Shown piece after piece: positions 25,455 to 33,430 of a stretch of DNA of 64,000 nt. Under the pieces are notes generated by a model. It had not been told where the DNA came from and searched no databases. It worked only from the letters and a program-made list of their open reading frames with translations. Origin of the DNA: Gp13-AA77 sp035949375. Lineage in GTDB: Bacteria; Acidobacteriota; Terriglobia; UBA7540. The position numbers and the translations under genes were made by a program. The stretch's first letter is position 1, and every line of letters starts with the position of its first letter. The stretch spans positions 1 through 64,000 of the forward strand of contig DASZIG010000036.1 of NCBI GenBank assembly GCA_035949375.1, in the 5' to 3' direction.

Positions 25455-26489
25455 ATGAAGACTCGACCTTATTCTCTCTACTATTCTCTGTATCTCGCGC
25501 TTGCCCTCGTGCTCGTCGGCATCCCTTCAGGCAGGCGTCCGGTTGCGGCCGGCAGGTCCCTGGCAATTGGGACGGCTACCGGCAAGCAAATCACGTGCCC
25601 GGCAGGTGGTCTGCAGGCCACCGCCTGCTATGACCTCAGCATTTCCTGCCCCGCGGAAGGCATCGCCCCGATCGATGCAACTCTGAAGGTTATCGCTCCT
25701 CCCGGGACAGCGATCGGTACCGTCACGTTTGCTGCCGGGGGCGGGGACACGACGTTTTACGACACCGCATATACCTACGGAGGAAGCGCAATCCAAGACG
25801 TTGTAAACGCCGGATACACGGCCGTTGAGATTGCTTTCGATCGAACCAAGGCGGGCTGGCTCACCGGCCCGGGCGGTCCGCTAAACCTGGCTTGCCGCTA
25901 CGCCACCGCCAACCAGTGGATCTACAAGAACCTGCACCAGGGAGGAACAACCGCACCCTTCTGCCCCACGGGTAACAGTGGCTCCGCCGGAGCCATCGCT
26001 TACAGCCTCGCTCACTATGGTATGGGTTCGATCTTCGCCATGGTCGAGCCTACAAGTGGTCCCGTGTACTCGCGCGTGGACAATGGATGCATTTGCACCC
26101 AGCCGAGCAAATCGACACCCTGCGGCGGAGGGTTGTTGAGCTGGTGTTACGGTATGTCGGATGCGGAGAACTACGTCGATCCGGCTTATAACAACACTTG
26201 GTGCTCGAGCGCCGTACAGAGTCACAGCACTGCCCACCAGACGCAGTTCTACGACGACAGCATTGACACCGCGACTGCCTCCTACAGCTATCCCACCACC
26301 GACGTGCACGTGGTGTTCGGAGGACAAGACCTCACGGCCGCTGTACCCGAGGGGACGGACTGGGTGGATCTGATCTCCACCAAGAAGAGCATCGAGTGCG
26401 TGGCTGACGCACCCCACGACCTGCCCGACGCCCTGGACGGTGCTCAGAAGGTGGCCAGCGATCTGATCAATTACTGCAAGCTGCCCTAA
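25455..26489 (+). CDS. secreted cysteine-rich protein, possible alpha/beta hydrolase
   Basis: A 344-residue protein with a likely signal peptide (SLYYSLYLALALVLVGIPSG; cleavage near residue 33). Twelve cysteines remain in the mature part, suggesting up to six disulfides. A hydrolase reading rests on GNSGSAGA (173-180), which looks like a nucleophile elbow, a strand-like VHVVFGGQD before a possible acid, and H321 in the C-terminal APHDLPDA; the exact GxSxG spacing is not met (SGSAG or GNSGS), so this is tentative. ATG 25455 follows GAGGAGG. A strong terminator follows. No close relative is recognised. Monocistronic. Confidence 0.7.
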   Translation: MKTRPYSLYYSLYLALALVLVGIPSGRRPVAAGRSLAIGTATGKQITCPAGGLQATACYDLSISCPAEGIAPIDATLKVIAPPGTAIGTVTFAAGGGDTTFYDTAYTYGGSAIQDVVNAGYTAVEIAFDRTKAGWLTGPGGPLNLACRYATANQWIYKNLHQGGTTAPFCPTGNSGSAGAIAYSLAHYGMGSIFAMVEPTSGPVYSRVDNGCICTQPSKSTPCGGGLLSWCYGMSDAENYVDPAYNNTWCSSAVQSHSTAHQTQFYDDSIDTATASYSYPTTDVHVVFGGQDLTAAVPEGTDWVDLISTKKSIECVADAPHDLPDALDGAQKVASDLINYCKLP

Positions 26490-26518
26490 CGCGGAACAGC
26501 CGGGCCGCCCGTCTCCCC

Positions 26519-26587
26519 GAGCATAGCGCGGAGGCCGCTCTTGAACGCCTGTCCATCGGCAAGTGCGGCCTTCGCGGCTCCTTTTTT
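26519..26587 (+). terminator. rho-independent terminator after the secreted protein
   Basis: An interrupted stem pairs CGCGGAGGCCGC (about 26527-26538) and a nearby GAGC with GCGGCCTTCGCGGCTC (26565-26580), and is followed by TTTTTT at 26582-26587. The loop is about 26 bases. It separates the cysteine-rich protein gene from the kinase pair. Confidence 0.65.
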
Positions 26588-26675
26588 CGTTCGCTTCTTC
26601 ACCCCCGCGCGTCATGCGTGTTAGATTAGTGTTATCCGCTTTCTGTGACACCCGAGCGGCTCAAAGGAACGCTTC

Positions 26676-27359
26676 GTGAAGCGCTACGGCGAACATCGCT
26701 TTCCCGGCAAACTCTTCGTCGTGGAAGGCATCGACGGCTCCGGCAAGTCCACGCAGATCGCCCTGCTGAACCAGTGGCTGCACGCCGAGGGCTTTGGCGT
26801 GGTGTTCAGCGAGTGGAACTCGTCGCCGCTGGTTCGCGACATCACCAAGCGCGGCAAGAAGAAGCAGATCCTCACGCCGGCAACCTTCTCCCTGATTCAC
26901 GCCACCGATTTTGCCGATCGCATGGAGCGGAACATCATCCCCTTGCTCAAGGCGGGCGCCGTGGTGCTTTGCGATCGCTACATTTACACCGCCTTCGCGC
27001 GCGACGTCGCGCGCGGCCTGGACCGCGCCTGGGTCCGCGAGCTTTACAGCTTCGCGCCCAAGCCCACCGTCGCCTTTTATTACCGCGTGCCGCTGGACGT
27101 GGCCATGAGCCGGATTACGCACGGCCGCAACGGTTTCAAATTCTACGAAGCCGGCCTCGACCTCGGGCTCAGTGACGATCCCAACCAGAGCTTCAGGCTG
27201 TTTCAAGGCCGCATTATCAATGAGTACGAGCAGATGATCCCCGAGTACGATATCACCGTGATCGACGCCACGCTTCCCATCGAGGCACAGCAGGTGCAGA
27301 TGCGGGGAATCGTCAAAGCGCGCCTGGCGCAGGCCCGGCGGTTGAGAGTTGCCCCATGA
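26676..27359 (+). CDS. thymidylate-kinase-like P-loop kinase 1
   Basis: A 227-residue protein of the thymidylate kinase fold. The P-loop EGIDGSGKSTQ (17-27) is intact and the CDRYIYTAFARD segment keeps the DR(Y/F) motif. However, the REPGG motif that binds dTMP in true Tmk is replaced by SEWNSSPLVRDITKRGKKKQ, so the substrate may differ. GTG 26676 follows AAAGGA. It ends in an ATGA overlap with the second kinase, so the two are translationally coupled. It could be a real dTMP kinase paralogue or a kinase for another (perhaps polyphosphate-linked) substrate. Confidence 0.85.
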   Translation: MKRYGEHRFPGKLFVVEGIDGSGKSTQIALLNQWLHAEGFGVVFSEWNSSPLVRDITKRGKKKQILTPATFSLIHATDFADRMERNIIPLLKAGAVVLCDRYIYTAFARDVARGLDRAWVRELYSFAPKPTVAFYYRVPLDVAMSRITHGRNGFKFYEAGLDLGLSDDPNQSFRLFQGRIINEYEQMIPEYDITVIDATLPIEAQQVQMRGIVKARLAQARRLRVAP

Positions 27360-28210
27360 GAGAGACTTACGGATCGCACGCGCCCGGCATGGAATTAATC
27401 GACCTACCCGGCAAGATCATCGTGATCGAAGGTACGGACGGCGTGGGACGTTCCACGCAGATCGCCCTGCTCAAGCCCTGGCTCGAGCAGCAAGGCCGGG
27501 CCGTGGTCGACACAGGCATGACGCGCTCGGAACTCGCGGGCAAAGGCATCAAGCAGGCGAAAGAAGGGCACACCCTGGGGCGCATCACGCTGACGCTGTT
27601 TTACGCCTCCGATTTCGCGGATCGCCTGGAACGCGAGATTGTGCCCGCGCTGCGCGCCGGCTTCGTTGTGCTCACCGACCGTTACATTTACTCGCTGCTG
27701 GCGCGCGCCCTGGTTCGCGAACTCGACCCTGTGTGGGTCCGCAACCTGTATAGCTTTGCTCTGAAGCCGGACGCGGTCTTCTATCTCCGTATCGGTGTGG
27801 AAGAGCTCGTCCCGCGCGTGGTGTTTTCGACGGGCTTCGATTACTGGGAAAGCGGCATGGACTTGAACCCGAGCGAAGATATGTACGAGAGCTTCCGAAA
27901 GTATCAGACCAGCTTGCTCTCTCGTTTCGACAACCTTGCGGAAGAATACGGATTTGAAGTGATCGACGCCACCCAAGGCATCCGGAGCATTTTTGAACAA
28001 CTGAAGCTCGGGATATCGCGAGTGTTGGAGGCGGGGGCCAGCCCCGCAGCCGCCGCCGAGGACGTGAAGCTCGAGGAGCCTTCAGTCGCCTCCCCGCCAG
28101 CCGCCGCGCCCGTTGTTACACCCATCGACGGCCACAAACCCCGCACTCGTCGCGCGCGCAAGGAGCATGGCGTTCAAGCCGTCGGCAAAGGCCGCGAGGC
28201 CGCGCACTGA
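27356..28210 (+). CDS. thymidylate-kinase-like protein 2, Walker A Lys to Arg
   Basis: A 284-residue paralogue of the preceding gene. Residues 19-230 align along the kinase (LTDRYIYSLLARALVREL, WVRNLYSFALKPD), but the P-loop is EGTDGVGRSTQ: the invariant Lys is Arg32 (codon CGT). The tail 235-284 is Ala/Pro-rich, then basic. It also has no REPGG motif. A Lys-to-Arg change normally cripples phosphoryl transfer, so it may be a regulatory or pseudokinase subunit for kinase 1. Its 3' end overlaps the convergent CHAD gene by 37 bases. Confidence 0.83.
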   Translation: MRETYGSHAPGMELIDLPGKIIVIEGTDGVGRSTQIALLKPWLEQQGRAVVDTGMTRSELAGKGIKQAKEGHTLGRITLTLFYASDFADRLEREIVPALRAGFVVLTDRYIYSLLARALVRELDPVWVRNLYSFALKPDAVFYLRIGVEELVPRVVFSTGFDYWESGMDLNPSEDMYESFRKYQTSLLSRFDNLAEEYGFEVIDATQGIRSIFEQLKLGISRVLEAGASPAAAAEDVKLEEPSVASPPAAAPVVTPIDGHKPRTRRARKEHGVQAVGKGREAAH

Positions 28211-29295
28211 CTCACCCAATCCGCCGTCCGGCGGTACTCAGGCGATTCGAAGATTTGGCCGAGGTAGCGCTCGCAGGAGCGGGTCTTCGAGCTCCGCAGA
28301 CTCAGCACCAGCTTCTCTACCTCGATCGCCAGCGGGAGGTGTTTTTCCAGAAACGCCCGGTGCGCCACCATCTCGAGCATGGTCCCGCCCAGCACCTGGA
28401 AGTCATGCCAATCGCCGAGCCGGGACTGCAGGTCCCGCAGCCAGACGAGCGCCTCGCGGCTCCCCGTCACGTCGAGCTCGGCCGCGACTTCCACGAGGTA
28501 CCGAAGCCTCTTGGCTGCGATGCGCAGCGCGTGCAACCCGCCCGGGTCTTGGAGTGACGCGGCTGCCTTGGCGGCGAAGTCCTGCCACAACTCGTCCAGT
28601 CGTTCGGAGAATCGGCCGGCTGAAGTCGCTCCTCCCGAATCCGATTCCGTGCGGGCTTCCATGTCGGGCGCGATCGGCGCGGGCACGGCGACCGCGCGCT
28701 CGTCGGGAAATGTGATCACGCGCGCCACGTCCGCAGGCCCGCCGGGGCAACAATCCGTCAATTCCTGGCGCAGCCGGACGTAGAGATCGGAAAGGTTCAG
28801 TTTCGTGAGCTTGCGATGGGCGCGCTGCGCCGTTTTGGGGCGGAGTTTGCGCACGTAGTCGTGCGCCGCCTCCCAGGCCGCGCGATGCGCGATCCGCTTC
28901 CGAGCCAGGGCCCGCCCGATGCGCCAAACCATGACGTCCTGGTTGCGAAGCTCACCGAGCGCCACCCGGACGCGCTTGAGCCGCCTCCGCAGTTTCCGGA
29001 TGCCGCCGGGAGCCGGAGCCGCGTAGAGGAAATCCATGAGACCCTGCAGACGGCGGCTCGCAACCCTCAGGCTGTGAACGGGCTCGATGGCCTCGTCGCG
29101 AAGCACCTTCGGTTCGAGCGCCACCAGCCGGTCGAGCTGCTTCAGCGCCAGTTTCAGGACGCGGCGCGAAACCTCCGGCGCGTTGAGCTCTTCGAAGGCG
29201 GCCCCCGGACCGCGACGGTTCAATCCGTCGGCCGGCGAGGCAGGAGGACGGCTGGCGGCGCCCGCGTGCGCCTCGGTGTGAGATAGCTTGGCCAT
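28174..29295 (-). CDS. CHAD-domain protein
   Basis: A 373-residue all-helical protein with a CHAD domain. The two internal repeats each carry the His/Arg signature: VHSLRVASRRLQGLMDFL (about residues 72-90) and LHALRIAAKRLRYLVEV (about 256-272), with many basic residues (IRKLRRRLKRVRVALGELRN). CHAD domains are known to bind inorganic polyphosphate. The start is taken as ATG 29295 (MAKLSHTEAHAG); an upstream ATG at 29412 gives an atypical leader. It converges on the kinase pair and diverges from phoH. Confidence 0.9.
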   Translation of the reverse strand: MAKLSHTEAHAGAASRPPASPADGLNRRGPGAAFEELNAPEVSRRVLKLALKQLDRLVALEPKVLRDEAIEPVHSLRVASRRLQGLMDFLYAAPAPGGIRKLRRRLKRVRVALGELRNQDVMVWRIGRALARKRIAHRAAWEAAHDYVRKLRPKTAQRAHRKLTKLNLSDLYVRLRQELTDCCPGGPADVARVITFPDERAVAVPAPIAPDMEARTESDSGGATSAGRFSERLDELWQDFAAKAAASLQDPGGLHALRIAAKRLRYLVEVAAELDVTGSREALVWLRDLQSRLGDWHDFQVLGGTMLEMVAHRAFLEKHLPLAIEVEKLVLSLRSSKTRSCERYLGQIFESPEYRRTADWVSQCAASRPLPTA

Positions 29296-29377
29296 GGGCA
29301 ACCCTATTGTAACGCGGGCGTAACATTGACGCCAGAGGCTCATTTCGCACATGCTCCCGGCTTCTGCTCCCGGCTTC

Positions 29378-29406
29378 TTGACCGCCGCCCGCCACTCGGT
29401 TAGCAT
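29378..29406 (+). promoter_or_regulatory. sigma-70-type promoter for the phoH operon
   Basis: TTGACC (29378-29383) and TAGCAT (29401-29406) are 17 bases apart, matching a vegetative promoter well. It lies about 100 bases upstream of the PhoH-like start in the gap divergent from the CHAD gene. Confidence 0.45.
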
Positions 29407-29507
29407 AGGCATACGTTGAACACCAAATCGTTGCCCGCTCGCGCAATCCCTGACATACGTGTTGACGCCCTGCGTTCTTCGCGGGCGAAGGAGTGTTCGA
29501 TCCGCCT

Positions 29508-30512
29508 ATGAAAGCCAGCGTGCCTGTTCCCAAAGGCGTTGAAGCGTTGATCGGAATTCTTGACGGGAACCTGAAGCTGTTAGAGCGCTATTTCCAGGTC
29601 TCCGCGCATCTCGACGACGATACCCTGGAGATCGAAGGGCCGCCGGAGAACGTTCAGCGCGCCGAACGGCTGGTGCAGGATTACACCGACCTGGTGGAAG
29701 CCGGAGCCCGCTTCGAGGCTACCGAAGTGCAGTCGTTCCTGCGCATTCTTTCCGAGGATCCCACCAGCACCCTGAAGGGCCTCGCCGAAGCGGGACGGCC
29801 GCGCGCCATGGGCAGGAAATCGATCAGCCCGAAGAGCCTGAACCAGCAGCGTTACGTGGACGCCATCGAGCGCCACGACATGGTGTTCGGGATCGGCCCG
29901 TCTGGCACCGGCAAAACCTACCTGGCCATCACCATGGCGGTGGACGCACTGCTCGGACGCGAAGTCAGCCGGATCATCCTGGCGCGTCCGGCGGTGGAGG
30001 CGGGCGAGCGCCTCGGATTCCTGCCCGGCACGCTCGAGGAGAAGGTGAACCCGTACCTCCGCCCGCTCTATGACGCCCTTTACGACGTGCTCGATCCGGA
30101 TCGCGTGGAGCGCTACCTCGAAAAGGGCGTGATCGAGATCGCGCCCATTGCTTTCATGCGAGGGCGCACGCTGAATGACGCCTTTGTGATCCTCGATGAG
30201 GCTCAAAACACCACCAGCGAACAGATGAAGATGTTCCTGACGCGCCTCGGATTCAATTCCAAAGCGGTCATCACCGGTGATGTGACGCAGGTGGACTTGC
30301 CGAACGGGCGCCGCTCCGGTCTGGCCGAGGCCGTCGAAGTGGTGTCGCGCGTGGAAGGCATCAGCTTCATCTATTTTAGCGAGCGCGACGTGGTGCGGCA
30401 CAGCCTCGTGCAGCGCATTATCCGAGCCTACGAAGAGTTCGATAGCTCAAAGCAGATGAAGTTGAAGACCGCGGGCGGCAACGGCGGGGCCGCGAGCGAG
30501 GCGGTGTCGTAA
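29508..30512 (+). CDS. ybeZ: PhoH-like ATPase (YbeZ/PhoL)
   Basis: A 334-residue PhoH-family protein: an N-terminal KH-like region (30-90), then a P-loop ATPase with IGPSGTGKTYLAITMAVDAL at about 130, RPAVEAGERLGFLPGTLEEK, FVILDEAQNTTSEQMKMFL (Walker B) and GDVTQVDLPNG. It partners YbeY in RNA and ribosome maturation. ATG 29508 is chosen because MKASVPVPKGVEAL resembles the family start; GTG at 29493 would add five residues but touches its GAAGGAG site. First gene of the ybeZ-ybeY-corC-era operon. Confidence 0.93.
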   Translation: MKASVPVPKGVEALIGILDGNLKLLERYFQVSAHLDDDTLEIEGPPENVQRAERLVQDYTDLVEAGARFEATEVQSFLRILSEDPTSTLKGLAEAGRPRAMGRKSISPKSLNQQRYVDAIERHDMVFGIGPSGTGKTYLAITMAVDALLGREVSRIILARPAVEAGERLGFLPGTLEEKVNPYLRPLYDALYDVLDPDRVERYLEKGVIEIAPIAFMRGRTLNDAFVILDEAQNTTSEQMKMFLTRLGFNSKAVITGDVTQVDLPNGRRSGLAEAVEVVSRVEGISFIYFSERDVVRHSLVQRIIRAYEEFDSSKQMKLKTAGGNGGAASEAVS

Positions 30513-30557
30513 CAACACCCGGCCGTGCGCGAGGTCGCGCTTTCCCGGGTCTTTCCC

Positions 30558-31151
30558 ATGGTGATCAACCGCCAAAACAAGATGAGGGTCGATGTGGGCG
30601 GCGCCCGCGACTTTGCGGCTCGCCTGGCCCGGGCGCTCAAACTCGGACCAAGTCGCTTCGCGGTCTGCCTGGTGGATGACGACTCCATCCGCGAACTCAA
30701 TCGCGCTTTCCGGAACAAGCCGTATGCCACGGACGTGCTCTCCTTCGCCTGGGCTGACGCGGAGGACGGCAGCGCGCGCCGGCAGGCTGCGGCGCCGGCA
30801 GTGGATCGCGAATTCGGCGACTACCTCGGCGACGTAGTGATTTCGGTCGAGACCGCGCAGCGCAACGCTCGCGGCGAGGGGCATTCGACCGGCGCCGAGA
30901 TCCGATGGCTGATCCTTCATGGGCTGCTGCACTTGCTCGGCATGGATCATGAAAACGATCACGGCGAGATGGAGTCGCTCGAGCTCAGCCTCCGCGCGCG
31001 CCTGGGCCTCGACGGCCTCAAGGACGCTGCGGGGAAGCCTCGCGGGAAGCGTGGCAATGCCACGAAAACACCGGCGCGCCGCAGCCCGCGCGCATCGAAC
31101 AACCCGCGCGCATCGAACAAGAGGACCCGCGCTGCGTCCGTCCGAACATGA
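30558..31151 (+). CDS. ybeY: endoribonuclease YbeY
   Basis: A 197-residue YbeY, a zinc-dependent endoribonuclease needed for 16S rRNA 3' maturation and 70S quality control. The metal motif HGLLHLLGMDH (H-x3-H-x5-H) is complete and is followed by ENDHGEME; RELNRAFRNKPYATDVLSF and GDYLGDVVISVETAQRNA are typical. ATG 30558 (MVINRQNKMRV) is chosen over GTG 30525. The last 40 residues are a Lys/Arg/Ser-rich tail with a repeated RASN, not part of the fold. The stop overlaps the next start (ATGA). Confidence 0.95.
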   Translation: MVINRQNKMRVDVGGARDFAARLARALKLGPSRFAVCLVDDDSIRELNRAFRNKPYATDVLSFAWADAEDGSARRQAAAPAVDREFGDYLGDVVISVETAQRNARGEGHSTGAEIRWLILHGLLHLLGMDHENDHGEMESLELSLRARLGLDGLKDAAGKPRGKRGNATKTPARRSPRASNNPRASNKRTRAASVRT

Positions 31152-32479
31152 GCCAAGACATCTCGGTTGACATCCTCGCCGTCGTCGCGCTCTCGCTGCT
31201 CGTGGGGTTAGGCTCCTTCGCCTCTTACCTGCGCCTGCTGATGCGGCGCTTGACGCCCGTGGCGGCGCGCAAGGTGTTTCCGCCGCCGGGCAACGGGCAC
31301 GTTGTTGCAGACCGCGAGCGCATCGGGATCTCCATTTCGGCGCTGCACGGCGCTTTGATGCTTTTCTTCGCCACCGGACTGGCGCTCCTCGTCTTCACCC
31401 AGCGTCCTGACCATCCCTGGGAAGACCTCGGTACCACCCTGCTGATCGGCCTCGGCGTGATCGCAGTGTTCGATCAGTTGATCCCTTTCGTGCTGGTCGC
31501 GCGCCATGACGAACCCGAGAAGATTTTGCTGCAGTGGAGCGGCCTGTTGCGCGCGAGCGTCAATCTGGCGTTGTTTCTCACTTTCCCGATCCTGGTTTCG
31601 ACCACTATCAACCGCCTGCTCGAGGCGGACGAGCCGGAAGCCGAGCCACCCACGCCCCAGGAGGATCTGCAGGAACTGCTGGAAGTGGGCGCGCAGGAAG
31701 GTCTGATCGCCAAAGAGGAAGGCGAGATGCTGCAGTCGGTCGTGGAGTTCGGTGACACCCAGGTGCGCGAGGTGATGACCCCGCGGCCGGAAATCGCCGC
31801 CCTCGACATGGACGCCTCCGTCGAGGATCTGCGAGCGCTATTCCGCGAGAAGCGCCACACCCGGTTTCCCGTCTACCGCGACACTCTCGACCAGATCGAA
31901 GGTGTGGTCAGCATGGGCGACCTGATGGAACTCGCCCCCGACGCCCAGGCGCAGGCCACGCTGCGCGCACTCGTGCGCCCCGTCGATTTCGTGCCCGAGA
32001 CCAAGCGCAGCAAGGATCTGCTGAAGGAACTGCAGAAGTCTACCAAGCAGATCGTGCTCGTGATCGATGAGTATGGCAGCGTCACCGGCCTCGTCACCAT
32101 CGAGGACCTGATCGAGGAGATCGTGGGCGAGATTCGCGATGAGGTGGAGCCGCACGAACGCGACATCGTGACGGAGGCGCCGCACAGTTACCTGGTGGCC
32201 GGCCACACCGAGATCGCGCAACTGGCCGAAGCCGTGGGCCGGCCGCTCGAATCCGGGGATTACTCGACGGTGGCGGGCCTGGTGCTCGCTCACCTCGGCC
32301 GCGTGCCGCTTCGGGGCGAAAAAGTGGAAACCCAGGGCCTCGTGATCGAGGTGCTGGAGGCGAACGCCCGCGCGGTGCTCAAGGTGCGGGTGCGACTGGC
32401 AGCGGACCGGGGCGGGGCAGAGCCGGCTTTGCCCCCGCCCCATCAGGCGAGGGCGGCGGCCCGTGAAGGCAGGGCCTAA
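31148..32479 (+). CDS. CorC/HlyC-type membrane protein with CBS pair
   Basis: A 443-residue protein. The N-terminal 170 residues carry several hydrophobic helices in a DUF21/CNNM-like arrangement; residues 205-335 hold two CBS domains (EVMTPRPEIAALDMDASVED, TRFPVYRDTLDQIEGVVSMG and IVLVIDEYGSVTGLVTIEDL), followed by IEEIVGEI and a C-terminal CorC_HlyC domain. Relatives function in magnesium or cobalt homeostasis; in E. coli the ybeZ-ybeY-ybeX order matches. The first membrane part is degenerate compared with full DUF21 proteins. Coupled to ybeY by an ATGA overlap. Confidence 0.88.
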   Translation: MSQDISVDILAVVALSLLVGLGSFASYLRLLMRRLTPVAARKVFPPPGNGHVVADRERIGISISALHGALMLFFATGLALLVFTQRPDHPWEDLGTTLLIGLGVIAVFDQLIPFVLVARHDEPEKILLQWSGLLRASVNLALFLTFPILVSTTINRLLEADEPEAEPPTPQEDLQELLEVGAQEGLIAKEEGEMLQSVVEFGDTQVREVMTPRPEIAALDMDASVEDLRALFREKRHTRFPVYRDTLDQIEGVVSMGDLMELAPDAQAQATLRALVRPVDFVPETKRSKDLLKELQKSTKQIVLVIDEYGSVTGLVTIEDLIEEIVGEIRDEVEPHERDIVTEAPHSYLVAGHTEIAQLAEAVGRPLESGDYSTVAGLVLAHLGRVPLRGEKVETQGLVIEVLEANARAVLKVRVRLAADRGGAEPALPPPHQARAAAREGRA

Positions 32480-32499
32480 ATGTGTAGCCTACTCCAAAT

Positions 32500-33405
32500 A
32501 TGAGCGAAGACGTTTTCAAATCGGGCTTTGTGGCCATTGTCGGGCGGCCGAACGCGGGCAAGAGCACGCTGCTCAATGCCCTGGTCGGTGCCAAGGTCTC
32601 CATCGTGACGCCCGTGGCGCAGACCACGCGCAACCGCATTCTGGGAATCGTCAACCCGCCCGGCGCCCAGGTGGTCTTCATGGACACGCCCGGCATCCAC
32701 AAGCCGGTTTCGCGCCTGAACGAGCAGATGATGGCTTTCGTGCGCCAGGCCCTCGAAGAGCGCGACCTCGCCGTGCTGATCGTCGATGCCTCCGAGCCTT
32801 TCGGCAAGGGCGACGAATTCGTGCTCGGCCTGATCAAGCAGTACTCCACCCGCGCCATCCTGGCCTTGAACAAGATCGACCGCATCGCGAAGCCCAAGCT
32901 GCTGCCGCTGATGGAGCGCTACGCCCATCTGCACGATTTCGAGGAGATCTTCCCCATCTCGGCGCAGCACCAGGACGGTCTCGCCGAGCTCATGAAGGCG
33001 GTAGTACGCCTGCTACCGGAGGGTCCGCGCTACTTCCCGCCCGAACTCTACACGGACCAGCCGGAAAGATTCCTGGCCGCCGAGATCGTGCGCGAGAAGC
33101 TCATCCGCCACACCCGTGAAGAGCTGCCGCATGCCACCGCGGTGCTGGTGGAGAAATTCGAGGAAGGCGACAGCCTCACGCGCATCCACGCCACCATTAT
33201 GGTGGAGAAGGAATCCCAGCGTCCGATCGTTCTCGGGTCGGGCGGCGAGAGGATCAAGCAGATTGGCACGGAAGCGCGGCTCGACCTGGAGCGTTTGCTG
33301 CCGCCCAAGGTCTACCTCGAGCTTTTTGTGAAAGTGGAGCCGCACTGGCGGGACGATCCGGCCCTGGTGGCGGCGCTCGACTATCGCGGCGACGAGGGCT
33401 CCTGA
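32500..33405 (+). CDS. era: GTPase Era
   Basis: A 301-residue Era, a GTP-binding factor for 30S assembly. G1 GRPNAGKSTLLNAL, G2/G3 TRNRILGI and DTPGIHKPVSRLN, and G4 NKID are intact, followed by a C-terminal KH domain with GSGGERIKQIGTEAR and LELFVKVEPHWRDDP, which binds the 3' end of 16S rRNA. Last gene of the operon with YbeY, which matures the same rRNA end. The leader of 20 bases after corC includes a TAGCCT hexamer. Confidence 0.96.
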   Translation: MSEDVFKSGFVAIVGRPNAGKSTLLNALVGAKVSIVTPVAQTTRNRILGIVNPPGAQVVFMDTPGIHKPVSRLNEQMMAFVRQALEERDLAVLIVDASEPFGKGDEFVLGLIKQYSTRAILALNKIDRIAKPKLLPLMERYAHLHDFEEIFPISAQHQDGLAELMKAVVRLLPEGPRYFPPELYTDQPERFLAAEIVREKLIRHTREELPHATAVLVEKFEEGDSLTRIHATIMVEKESQRPIVLGSGGERIKQIGTEARLDLERLLPPKVYLELFVKVEPHWRDDPALVAALDYRGDEGS

Positions 33406-33430
33406 GGCCCGGGCCGCGGTTTCCGCGAGA

